This document shows positions 45,218 to 57,000 of a DNA stretch of 64,000 nucleotides, one piece after another (within the stretch, counting starts at the first letter, position 1; every line of letters starts with the position of its first letter). The position numbers and the translations under genes were made by a program. The notes under the pieces are model-generated. The model was not told the DNA's origin. It saw only the letters and a program-made list of their open reading frames with translations, and made no database searches. This stretch comes from Yamagishiella unicocca (lineage: Eukaryota > Chlorophyta > Chlorophyceae > Chlamydomonadales > Volvocaceae), in the NCBI GenBank assembly GCA_003116995.1, contig BDSL01000004.1:1054001-1118000 (forward strand), written 5' to 3'.

Positions 45218-45798
45218 TGGAGTGCTGTAGGGGTGGTGGCTATGGTGCCATTGTCGCTGTTATGAGCACCTGGGGTATGTGGCGGCAGAAGTATACACAG
45301 TGGTGTGTATGGTCACAGGTCACCGTTGGCCAGCCCCCTCCTGGAGCCTTCAGGGACCCCTTACGTGCCATCAGACAGCACTACATTGCGTAGTGTGACT
45401 TGTTCGTACACCTGTAGCGAATACAAGCGCCTTTGTTGGTGCTGCCAAGGCCGATATTTCTGTTGTCTACCCTTCTGCGACTGTGGTGTTTCGCAATTTG
45501 CTTGACCTGAATACTACGACAGCCGACAATTGTGACTTTGCGAGCACCGGGTGCTGAATGCAACTGCATCCTTGTGCACTGCCAGCTGCCCACTTGTGCC
45601 CGTGTGGATGTGAGGATCACATTACAATGTATTTTGTAGGCGGGTGGTTGTTGTTGTAACGGTTACAGTGGGTGGTGCTGGTGCGGCCCTCGCGTAGGGG
45701 CTTTTACTCCGCCAACCTCCTTAAGCCCTGGCGACGGCACGGCAGCGGCGCCCAAGGCCGATCTCTCGGGTGTCCCTACGGCTCTGAAAACCCAAGGC

Positions 45799-45829
45799 AG
45801 TAGTAACTGTTACAGTGGGCCCCAGACCA
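45799..45829 (-). repeat. Dispersed short repeat, truncated copy
   Basis: AGTAGTAACTGTTACAGTGG followed by GCCCCAGACCA; only the tail-proximal part of the family is present. Confidence 0.65.
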
Positions 45830-46231
45830 TTAGTTCGTCGTTCGTTAGAAATAACGCGGCTATGATGCGATTGGTGTCGTGCCGTACCCCTGCATCACGC
45901 GCCGTAGCGTCACAACTGCAGCCACTGTGGAGGTAACGAGCCGCACCCGCCCTCCCGTCTTTTCGTGCGGCGCGCAAGCCTCTTGCATATAGGCGAGCTT
46001 GTGCGAACATGTTGCTGCTTTGACGTGCTGCCAGTAGACTTGGCTGAAACTCCAAGGTTCACTTCTGGTACGAGAAGACTAGGCGAACGCGTCGACAAGG
46101 TCTCGACAACTCCAGGGTGCGCCTCGGCCCCAAACCGACCCTCCGCTTCTCGCGCGCAAGCCCCGATCCGGCCAAAGCCATCGAAGCTGACTCTTAGCGC
46201 AACGAGGTGACCCCCTTCGCACCCTTCCAAG

Positions 46232-49200
46232 ATGAAGCGCTTCGTTTCGGACCCTGCAATTCCGGCGCGCTTGCTGCTCGCGGTGGGCGGGTTGCTGGCG
46301 CTGCTGCTGTCGTGTGGCCCTGTTGCGACTAGCGGTCAGCGAGCCTATCCGCTGACGGGAGCGGACGGGCCGCTGCCCAAGGACAACGCAACGGGCACTT
46401 TCAAGCCCTTCGACATTAACACCACCGTCCTTCTGGAGCGAGTAACTACCTTAACGGAACGCGAGAATGGCTATGGGGTGAGAGAGTTGTTGGGGGGGAA
46501 ATGCGGTCTAGCGTTAGCGGGAGATGGCGACCCACGGGTCTCGAAGGGATGTCATGGGCTACCCCGATGAAATGCGAGGTGCATTGCCGAAGAGGCAGCT
46601 GATAATTTTAGCGGGGGCAATCGTCGATCTCTGTATTAATTGTAGAGGGGGGGGGTCCCGAGCGGCATCCTCGCGTCTTGCGCAGGCGACTTAAATTGCG
46701 GCGCGCCAGCAGTAGGAGCTGCCGATTGAAGATTATGATCAAGATTTCGCCCCCTTCTCGAATTCGAACTGGGCATTGGCGGGTTGCGGATCCTGCAAAC
46801 GTTCCGATGAACACGTTATTATAAACCCTCGTTATCTAGGCAGTCCTGGGTGGAGCGCGCAAAATTTCCCGCGGCTTACTTCGCAAAGCACGTTTGTAGC
46901 CGCCTCGGCTCTGCCGCCTCATGCATCATTCTCCTCCGAGCCCTGTAGGCCATCTGGTGGCTCGTCCTCGCCTGGCGCGACCCCGGCGCGGGCGCAGCGG
47001 TGGCCGCCTCCACCGCCGCCTGCGTGCGGGAGCCCTCCTCCTGCAACTGCTCCCGGCCCTGCGACAGCGGTGGGCTACCCTCCATGGGCTGCTGCGACGG
47101 CATCTGGCTCCCGCACATAGAGCTGCTCAACATGATGGAGTACATCGAGGTACGATGCGCAGCGGGCATGTGTGTTACCGCAAAACAGCGGAAAATTAAT
47201 CCCGCGTTTGTTAATTTTGGAGTACTTGTACGGCTAAGCCGCGAAACTCCATGGAAGACGAACGAGTGTGTGTGCGCGTGGTCTTGGAGCCGGCGAGCGG
47301 AGCAGTGGCTGGGGCGGTAGTTTAGTGCGGGACCATGTGGTGTAGCAGATCGGGTGGCAGCGGCCGGGTCTCTGCGAATCCTCCCGCACCCCTCCTTCCC
47401 GCCCCGCCTCCGGCTCCCCGCAGGACCAGCAGCCCCGCTACCGCATTAACGCCAACGGCACCAGCGGCGTCGTCACCTGGTCCACCCGGCTGGTGGGGAA
47501 GTGGTGAGCGGCGCCTGCATAGGCAGCGTTACCGTAGCATCAGCGGGCCCGCCCTGTGGAGGAAACAAGGCACGGCAGAGGCACGGTGTGGGCGCTGCTT
47601 GCTGAAGGGGAGCGAGCTCCCGTGGCCCCCAGTGGCCCCCAAGTCTGCCGTAAACTTGGGTGTCCAACCCCAGGCCCTATGCCCGCGAGGATGAGGCTCC
47701 CTTGCCAAGACGCACGCAGGTATCTACCCGCCCGCTGCCCCCCTGACCCTCTGACCCTCTGCCCCTCTGACCCTCTGCCCCTCTGACCCTCTGCCCCCCT
47801 GACCCTCTGACCCTCTGACCCTCTGACCCTCTGACCCTCTGACCCTCTGACCCTCTGACCCTCTGACCCTCTGACCCTCTGACCCTCTGACCCTCTGACC
47901 CTCTGACCCCCGACCCCCAGGTACGCCCCCCTGGACTACCGCGCCTATCCCTTCGACCACCAGCACGTGCTGCTGGAGCTGGCCATAGCCGACAGCCAGT
48001 CCCCCGTGGCGGCGCTCAAGTGGAGCAAGGTGGCTCAGCTCAACAACACGGCGCACACCAAGGGTGAGGGGTCGGGGCGGCGAGAGGGTTGGAGGGGATG
48101 TCTGGGAGGGGAGGGGGCTCGGAGGGTTGAGTTGGGAGGAGGGCTGGGTTGGGGGAGGGCTGGGTTGGGGGAGGAGGGCTGGGTTGGGGGAGGAGGGCTG
48201 GGTTGGGGGAGGAGGGCTGGGTTGGGGGAGGAGGGCTGGGTGCGCGGGGCATACTCGGCGGGAACGCCAAGCGAGCGGACTTCCCAGCGGGTTCCAGACC
48301 CGACGCCATTAACGGATCGTTGCTGTCCGCTGTCGTTCATGCACCTCCCTCTATCCCGCTTTGCTTCGTCTGTCGCGTCTATGGTGTACACCGTATTTGG
48401 GGAGGGGGCAATGAGTGGTTTGGCGCCCGTCACCACCCGCCGATTGGGGCGGTTCCGCAGGGGCCGATGTCAGCGGCTGGCGCATCAAGTGGAGCAAGGG
48501 CAAAGTGTACGACAGTCGCAAGTGCTACAAAGCGTACGGCATATCCGCTCCGCGGTGAGTCATCATGGATTCGTGGAAGAGGCGGGAGGTCTCAGTCCTG
48601 CTGCGGCCCCCGGGACACAGCCCTGTCACTGGCCCCTCGGGGCCCTCATCAATCTGGTTGCGTTGCGCTTCCTCAAGCGCTTGGGGGCCGTGGGGCAACC
48701 TGAAACCCTTTCCAAGCCGGTTCCGAAACGCCTGGCGCTCCGGAACCTCTGGCGCAGGTACACTGCCTCCCCCCTCCCGGTGCAGGACCCCTCCCACCCG
48801 CCGCCCGCCACCTACCAGAGCATCCAGCTGGCCGACCGCTACCTGGCAGACAACCACGAGCGAGGCACCACCGAGCCGCCGCACTGCGGCTCCTTCCCGC
48901 ACGTGTACGAGGAGGGCCAGGCGCTGTTCGGCCCCATCATTCTGGTGGCGGACTTTATGGTGCGGAAGGAGACTGGGGGAGGGGACAGTGGGAGGGGGCT
49001 GCGGGAGGAGATAGTGCACCACGCGATGGCCACGTGGTGGGTCGGTTGCGTGGGCACCAGCAACGGGTGTTTCGAGGGGCTGCTGGCGAGTCCCATACCC
49101 GGCTGAGGACCTAGGCTTGCCGGCTCGGGTCGGATGGGCCCTGTGGTATGGTACGGCACGCCGAGCAGGGTGGGCCCTATGTGCCCAGTGGCGGCGACGA

Positions 49201-51984
49201 CATTCTTGCCCTCGCACCCACTTCGATCTGTGACTAAGCCGTCAGCGCTTTTGTGTGCCCTCCGTGCCTGGTTGACTTGCTGTCGTACATCACACGACAA
49301 ATCCGCCCGGGCTGGCATGCCAACCCTTGGGGCTCCAAACCCCAAACCCTCGTTCTGCCCCTTCCGCCCCGCCCTCCCCGTCAGATCAAGCGGGTGTCGT
49401 CGTACTACGTGCTGACGAACCTCATCCCGGTGCTGCTCATCACGCTGGTGGCTTTCGTGGTGTTCTTCATGCCGCAGAACGCACTCGGCGACAGGATGAG
49501 TGAGTGAGGAAGGGGAGGAGGAGGGGAGGTCAGGGAGGAAGGGGGGGGGGAGGAGGATGTGGGAAGCGGAGGGGAGGGGACGGAGGAGGCGGGAAGGGTA
49601 GGGTGAGGGAACGGAGAGGGCGGGAAGGGGAGGAGAGGGAACAAAGAGGGCGGGAAGGGGAGGGGAGGGAACGGAGAGGAACCTCGTGGCCACGAAACAA
49701 GAGAAGTGAGAGAGGGGGGTTACAGGAGAGAGAGAGGGAGGGGAGAGCAGTAAAGGGCGCGGCAGTGATAGTGGTGGCGGGCTGGTGGTGGGGTCGGCAT
49801 CGTCGACACCCTCTCCGGCTCAACGCCGTGCGCTTCCCTTGCCGCCGCCTTCCCGTCCTGCCCCTCTTCACTCCCCGCGCCAGGTGTCGTCCTCACCATG
49901 TTCCTGTCGCTCACGGCGATGCAGTTCGTGTTCGACTTCCCGCCCGCCAACTACATCAACGCGCTGCAGATGGTGCGCCGCCGCCGATGACGCGACATTT
50001 CGAGACAGCTAGCGCACAGCTTTTACGCGTGGGTTTTGTAAAGACTGTTTACCGTTTACCGTTTGCGGGTGTAGCGGTGTAAGGACCCACGTTTGGTTCC
50101 CGCTCCGCCTCCCAGGAGCTTCCTTCCTCCCCCCCCGTTTCCCTTTGCGCCAGGTGGTGTTGGTGAGCTACATCATGATTGCGCTCGCCTGCGTGGAGAG
50201 CCTGGTGGTCAACCGCATCGCCACGGTGGCGGACGCCATCAGCAACAAGAGGACCTGTGTGCGCAAGTACAGCAACCTGCTGGCGAGGTGGGAGGGCGCA
50301 GGGCTTCACGAGGAAAGCCCGTGTATCGTGTACTAGGAGACCGTTCAGGAAAGCGTGTGTTACATACGTTTGGGGGCGGAGGGGCGGGGCAGTTTGGAGA
50401 GACGTGGGGGGACGGGGTATGGCGAGGTATGGCGGCGGCGGGGGTGGAGGGGCAGGGGCGAGAGAGGGAGAGGCGATAGGGTGTTGGGTTGGGGCCTCGG
50501 ACGGGCCCCGGCAGCTGGGCACGTGTAGCCCTAATTGCCGGATGCATAAGAGGGCGGAAAACCGGAAGAAAGGGCTTCTTCACGTCCAGTTGAACTTGTG
50601 AGTGGAGCCTGCTGCCACCCACCTCGCCACTTCCTTCCTACGTGCACAAATCGTAGCCTCCCCACCAAATCAACCACCCACCCACCGACCTACCCTGTCG
50701 GTCTCCTCCTCGACCCCGCCCTTCGGTCCGCTCCGCTCCAGGAGCGCTTTCGACCGCCACCTCACCCGCGAGCTCTTCGCCAAGGGATCCGGAGGTACCC
50801 ACTCGCACTCCCACGGCGGCCCCGGCGGCCCCGGCGGCGGCAAGATCTACACGTACGGCGCCCCCGCCAGTATGGTGCGCAGCCAGATGCGCGCGGCAGC
50901 GGCTGCAAGGCAGAATGCCGCCACGGCTTCCAACGGCAACGGCAGCGGCAGGGCGGCGGCGGGCGGCACGGCGACGGGTGTGCCGTGCCGGCGGGAGGAC
51001 TCGGCGATTGAGGCTCAGGTGGGAGCAGGGAGGCAGGGGCCGCGATGGGGTGGCAGGGGCTGGCAGGGGCTGGCGGGGGCTGGGAGGGGCTGAGAGGGGT
51101 TCACCGCACGTGGGGACTCGATACCCCGCTGCTCCCGGTTTTGCTTTCTGTGTGGACGCTGGCTCCCGCCCGCGTTGCTTTGGGGGACGCAGGTGATGTC
51201 GGCAACGGCCGGGTGCACGAACTAACCAGTCCGCCTGCCGGCCACCGCCCTGCCTGGACTCTGCCCTCAGCAACCCGTCTTCACGGCCACCACCAACGCC
51301 GGTGCCGCCGGTACGCCCGCGCCCTCGCCGGCGGAGGCCAACCTTGGCCCCAGCCCTCCGACCCCACCGCGCGTGGCGTCTCGCCTCGCCCGCAACGGCA
51401 CCGCCGCCTCCACCGCCGCCGCCACTGCCGCCGCCACCGCCGCCGCGGCCGCCGCCACCAAGCGCCGTACCGGCAGCACCGCCGGCAGCATCTGCGGCGA
51501 TGCGGATAGTGTCGCGGACCTCCCAACCGCGGCCCCTCCCGACGCCGGCGGCGCCACCGCCGGACACGCCATGTCGCCCTTCGCCTCAGCCCGCACCCAC
51601 GTCTCCTTCGCCGTCACCAATGACGACGCACCGACCGACTCCCGTTCCGTCTGCAGCAGCAAGGCCTCCACCGTCGCCACCGTCGTGGCGGGCCTCAGCG
51701 GCATCCTTCGGCGCTGCCGCGCCGTGGGCTGTGTCAAGTCCGTTCGCGCCTTCTTCGTGGCGGTGTGGTCCTGGCTGGTCGCTGTGGCTGGCGCTCCGCG
51801 GCAGTACTACCGGCAATGCAAGGAGGACGCGGCCTTCGCGCAGTTCCTGGCGGCGCGCATCGACAGGTGGAGCTGCATCGTGAGCATTACGCTGTACGTC
51901 ATCTGCATCTCCGTACTGCTGTGGATTGAGGTGAAGGTGGGGGACCACAAGCTGATGCTGGGGGACGCGCCAGGCAACATGTGA
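46232..51984 (+). CDS. Pentameric ligand-gated ion channel subunit (Pro-loop type)
   Basis: Eleven exons close in phase: 46232-46477, 46949-47149, 47424-47503, 47921-48063, 48461-48554, 48758-48959, 49385-49499, 49884-49972, 50154-50287, 50742-51018 and 51271-51984; 764 aa. A signal peptide (LLLAVGGLLALLLS) leads into an extracellular domain with IWWLVLAWRDP, GIWLPHIELLN, GVVTWSTRLVGKWY and the loop APLDYRAYPFDHQHV. That loop aligns with the Cys-loop, but Ala178 and Val192 replace the two cysteines while the YPFD core is kept. M1 is LTNLIPVLLITLVAFVVFFM; M2 is GDRMSVVLTMFLSLTAMQFV with Asp at -1' and the conserved Leu at 9' (residue 368); M3 is VVLVSYIMIALACVESLVV; M4 is CIVSITLYVICISVLLWIEV near the C-terminus. 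The M3-M4 segment is very long (about 320 residues), with His/Gly- and Ala/Thr-rich runs. The -1' acid suggests a cation channel (inference). Ligand unknown; expected in plasma, flagellar or vacuolar membrane. Confidence 0.93.
47741..47908 (+). repeat. 8-bp minisatellite in channel intron 3
   Basis: About twenty copies of CCCTCTGA (some CCCCTCTG variants) running up to about 12 bp before the exon 4 acceptor. They form a pyrimidine-rich tract that may serve as an oversized polypyrimidine tract. Confidence 0.9.
48131..48240 (+). repeat. 19-bp G-rich minisatellite in channel intron 4
   Basis: About four to five copies of GGGTTGGGGGAGGAGGGCT, strongly G-rich on the transcript strand with runs able to form G-quadruplexes. 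Confidence 0.85.
49503..49762 (+). repeat. Purine-rich tract in channel intron 7
   Basis: About 250 bp of nearly uninterrupted G/A on the transcript strand, with GGGAAGGGGAGGGGA-like imperfect repeats. Confidence 0.8.
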
Positions 51985-54097
51985 GGAATGAGCGGGATCG
52001 CGGCGGGCCTGATGTCGCCTACCCGGTATGTCGTCGCTTAGTTGCTAGTCAGGTGTGGCGGCATATGGTGGCTTGACTTTCGTGTGTTCATGTATGGAGG
52101 GGTGATGAGGTCGTGAGTAGCTTCCGCGGATGAAGAGGCCGTGGAGGTCGTGAGTCGCGCGAGCGATCCCGTGCGGCTGAACAAAAAAATGACGCTTTGA
52201 TTGCAATCTCTTTCATTTTAGTTGGTCGGCATGGCGGGCAGGAGTTGGTTGACGGCTCAGCTGATGCAATTTTGTGCCTAACGGCAGGAAGGCTGTGCAC
52301 AACTGCAATGCACCTCTCCACGCGGCTTACCACCGTAGTTGTCCTGTTCTCGGATGTCATTGTCTTGAGGATTTCTTAGGAGTAACTTGCTATCTAAAAA
52401 ACGCCTCCCAGTGTTACCAGATGGAGGTCGGAATACCTGCAAGCTCATCGGGGTGTCGTTGGATGGGCATCGTATTCCAGCTAAATCAGTTTGACCCGGC
52501 GCGACTGAGTTTCCAAAGGATCGAAACTTTCAAGAGGTTTAAACGGTTGTAGACAGTTAGGTTGTAGACAGTTACACACGGTTTAATAAACGGTCATAGG
52601 TGGGGCATCGAGGCAGCGTACGCCGTCGGGGTTGGTCGCATCTCGCTACCTGCACGGAATGGCTTTGAAACTCAACTTGTACTATGTGCATCAGGAGGGG
52701 CATTGCCATCACTGAGTTTGAATCACGCATCCTTTCAGGCTTTGCTCAACGCCGACCAATTCAATCGCTTTAATCAACTTCGTCGGTTGCTTGTGCGAGC
52801 CTGATGCACAGTTGCCCGCTCGGTCGACTCGTGGGTCTGTCTGTGCGTGCAACCCACGCACCGACAGCCACAGTGCGCGCAATGTAACAAGAGCGACAGC
52901 AACTTGCCTATACCGGTACGTACGTCAAGTAGTGTAAATTTGTGATTGTAACCAAGTAATGCGGCTACGGTTGGCGTCGGTTTGTCAAGGAACCGAGAGC
53001 TATGCCTGTAGGCTGCAGGCAGTAGCTAGAGAAATGCTCGAGCGAATAGCCCTTCCTTCAGCCCTCGCTCAGGCCGCATTCCCCAGCGAGTGTGCACCGC
53101 CGAGCCCCGGGTAGGTTTTGCCCCCGTTCTTGTTGCCGTACGTTGCGCTGTTTTGCCAGTGTCGTACCCGTGTCGCGGGAGATGCGCCGGACGGACTTCG
53201 GAGTATTATCGGGCGGAGACCGATATTGCCGTTTGCCGCCGTCGCAACCGCGGATCGGCTGGGATTAGTACTCAAGAATCGTACAAACTGCGCAGCGTCG
53301 TACCCGCTCAGGTAAGGAGCCTTAAACTCCGCAAACCCTAGGAGGAAGGAAATAAACAAATAATTGTATGCACGATGGTCGAAAGTGGTACAGTCTACTG
53401 CGTTAGCTAGGAAAACCTGCCCCTAGGTTCGACAGTAGGCATGCAATTCGACAGTGCGTAGCTACCTGCATCCGTCACGTCTATTCCTGTGGTGCTAATG
53501 TCTATGACTTTTCTCATGTGCTATGTTCCAGCAATGTATAATTATCGACGGTAGCAGCTACGTGCCCATTGCAGGCTCCTGGTGAAGCTTGGTGCCTCTT
53601 GGTGCGAGTACGCGAGCAAAGACGAGCAGCACTACTACTCTGCAATAACGTGCAACACTTAGACAACCAGGTATCAACAAATATACAAGTATACCCAGCC
53701 AAGCAATAGGCAATAGATGTTAAAAACAACCTCCACTGCCCCCATCAAGCAAGGCTGTCGCTCCTGCCTCCCACCCTCGGAACCTCCACCAGTGGCCACG
53801 GGCTTCAAAGTGTTCCACACGACGTGGTGATTGAGGATACATGCCACCACTCATTTCCCTTTCCAAACACCACCACAAGCACCGCCCGACCGCCGTTCAA
53901 TCGAAAACCTATAATCTCCTCACTCACATCTTGATCGCCGTACGACTGCGCCCGCCGACAGTCCATCCATCTATCCCAAGGCCCTCCACATGCCAACGTG
54001 AAAACGCTGATGCTCTTGAATTGCACCTGCCTATCCACACCCGCCTGCCCGGCCCCAAAGGCTTGTCGTAATGGCACCACGCCGGCTAGTCCAACAG
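51985..54097. other. Convergent intergenic region
   Basis: It lies between the stops of the channel gene (+) and the kinase gene (-). Frames here are short and without motifs. A small duplication GGTTGTAGACAGTTA occurs twice at 52544-52576. Nothing else seen. Confidence 0.5.
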
Positions 54098-57000
54098 CTA
54101 TCTACCCGCAGCTCCTGATTGCTGCTGCTGCAGCGCCGGCACCTGCTGCCGCTGCCGCTGCTGCTCGATGGCCTTGATGGCGTCCACAAGGACAGCCAGG
54201 ACCTGCGCGCGGGCGCGGATGCAAGAGCTCGGCAAAAAATAACAGGGATCCGATCGCGTGAGGCATGGGCCGCGGCAATGTGTGGCCAAGCTAAGCGAGT
54301 TCAAGATTTTATCTATATTGCTTTCTTCTGGGGCCGTTTTATTCTGTGCGCGGCCAACGCTCCCTGTACCCCGCCGCGTACCTCCTCGAACGTGGGGCGC
54401 CCCGCGGGCGACGGCGTCGCGCACGAGACGATGAGGCTCAGCAGCCGCTTCTTGCAAGGCCCTGGCAGCATCAGCGTGTCGTACAGTGCACGCATGGTAG
54501 TTGGGCCGCTGTAAGCGTCAGATTCTGGGATGGACGCGGTCGGAGAGGCCGTGGCGGCGACGGAGTCAAGCTTGATGAGCAGCAGCTCCTGCATCAGGAA
54601 CCCCCAGCTAGGCGGGCGGGAGCGGAGTGGGGCCGATAGCGAGGAAAACCCGTGGAAGTGACATAGCGGTGGGGAAGGTGGAGTGGGATGAAGAGTTTGT
54701 TGCACAGTAGCCATGGTGGCATGGGCGGCAGCGGCGGTAATGATGCGGGCGAGGCGGCAGGTGCCGTCATCATGCGTTTGGCAGGGTCCATAAGGCCTTT
54801 CAACAACAGACACGCGATGCATTGTTGTTGTCGTACATCACCGCACTCCGCACAGCTGAGACGCACGGCAGCCGCCGCACCAGTCCTCCCAACCGATACT
54901 AGCCATCCGGAACGCCGTGCGCAATACCTGGCCTTGCTTTGGCGGCCGTCCCCCCAGTCGCTTCCCCGCCCAGCCGCCCCCCATCGTACCTGAACACGTC
55001 TGCGGCCTTGCTCAGGCGGCCGGTGGCGAGCAGCTCGGGAGCGATATGAGGGGAGGCGGCCTCCTAATAAGCGGCAGCAGGGTGAGGCCGGGTGAAGGGG
55101 CGCAACGCACCGGGGTTGAGACGTGCGGCAAATGGACCGGCAGGAGCGGGATGCGTACGTAGGACTCACGGTGGATGCCGCGCAAATAAGGATTAACGGG
55201 TTCCCTTTCTGAAAGCTAAGGGCAAAAGTTAAAGTATATCAAGTTCACTAGATTGGCGATAATGATCAGGAAGCGAGCGAAGACTATCAGCCGCCTGGTC
55301 CCTGCCAGTCCATGCGGCGGATGGACACGCACCTGGGCGCTCTTGGTGGCGTGGGACTGCCCCTCGCGAATGCATTCACTGCGGCAGGCAGCGAACGCGG
55401 AACGGTGAGGGGCGCCGGGCAGGCAGAGCAGGGTCCATCACCGCCAGTCGGAGGAGTCAAAAGGCATCCGAGCGGTTGAAGCAATGCGGGGCGGCACTGG
55501 AGGCACCACACGGTGGTGGTATGGCCAGGCTTGGTGGCTGTGACGGAATCGGCCATGGCTGTGAAGGTGTTAGTGGGAGGTTGCTTGGCGGCTGGCGACG
55601 CGTAGCTTGTGGATGTGTCTAGGCCTGTCTAGGCACCCTCTTCGCGTCTTGGCGGCAGGGACTTTTGAGGGTTCCAGCAATCACAGGGAAATGTCCCTGC
55701 CTGCATAATCCAGAAGATGCCTCAGTTTCCTTAATCTGAGGCGTTGCACCAACCTACCTGCAACAGATTGGCCTGAGCAGGGATGGCCAGCTAGCGCTAG
55801 CTGTGTGGGAAATAAAGGTAGGCGCTAGGCAGGTTACATGCGCTCAGCCCCCCACCCCCACTTCCGCACACGACATGCGCAACCCCCTGCCTGTACAGGC
55901 GCACCCACCCACCCACTCACTCACCCACTCACCTGAGGCCGAAGTCGGTGACCTTTGCGACCAGCGGCGGCTGCCAGCAGTCCGCCACAGCGCGCCGAGC
56001 GGCGGCGTCTGCGCCTTTGCACCTCTGGCCGACGGCCGCCTCTGAAACATCCACCGAATGGCGCCTGGCGATGAGCACGTTACCGGTGGACACGTCCTGT
56101 ATGTGGACTTGAACCATGTTAAAAGCATCGTATGGTGATGTATGAGATGAAATTTTGCAGATCTAACCGAATTCCAGAAAGTGAATATTTTTATTCCTAA
56201 AACATAGCGCCCTCCGCGCCCCAGCCTTCCGCCATGCAGCGGCGCGCGCCGCCGACTCACCCCGTGCACGATGTTCCGCGAGTGGATGTGGTTCAGGCCG
56301 CACGCCACATCCAGCGCAAGGAATAGCAACAGCTGTGTGGCCGCCAAGCCCGCTGCTATGCCCGGAAGAACACCCGTAGCTGCGGCGCACCAGCAGCGAG
56401 GCCGGAGAGGGGCATGCAGGGCTCACCACCAGCTACGTTAGCACACGATAAGCCACGCACCTCGATCGCTCGCCAAGTGCAAAAGGAGGGCGAGGGCAAG
56501 TACAGGAAATAGGTGGGGATAGCTAGCTAGCCCATCCTCCCCAGCCATTGTTTTACGTGGTGGACAGCCCTGCTGAGTCCATCAGCAGGGCCGTCTTGAT
56601 CGGCGGCCCTGCCCCCTTGAGCAAAGTGGGGGCCAGCAGGATGCGGTGAGAGGGGCCCATGAAGAGACCCTGGACGCCCGACGTGCAGCCCCTCGCCCGC
56701 AGCCGCACCCTGCCCTCGCCAGCTCACGTCCCTTGTCTGCCCGCTGCCCCATACACACACCCACACACATTTACACACACTTACACACACATACACACAT
56801 ACACATATTTACACACATTTAACACATTTACACACATTTACACACATTTACACACATTTACACACATTTACACACATTTACACACATTTACACACATTTA
56901 CACACATAAACACACACGCACCCAGAGCGCCCTGGAGGCTTCCCCCCTCGCACAGCTCCTGGATGATGAACAGCTGCTGCACCTGGTCAACCTCGCCGCC

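Larger units (their letters stand above)
45033..46231. other. Intergenic region with short repeats
   Basis: No gene supported. It contains a short retroelement-like insert with 18-bp target duplications (45085-45217), a truncated relative (45799-45829), and GTAACGGTTACAGTGGG at about 45655. The channel gene promoter should lie at the right end; no clear TATA box seen. Confidence 0.6.

Noticed and set aside
45094..45393. 99-codon ORF with a Val-rich start
   Set aside because: The first half is a short retroelement insert with its target duplication; no coding support.
47967..49106. 379-codon ORF as a separate gene
   Set aside because: It is a read-through of channel exons and G-rich intron repeats that happen to lack stops.
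49530..49871. Arg/Pro-rich minus-strand ORFs opposite the purine tract
   Set aside because: They arise from the repeat composition only, with no motifs or splice context.
55287..55556. Frame MADSVTATKPGHTTTVW as the kinase activation segment
   Set aside because: Its splice phase does not fit; the 46-nt exon at 55333-55378 fits both phase and motif order.
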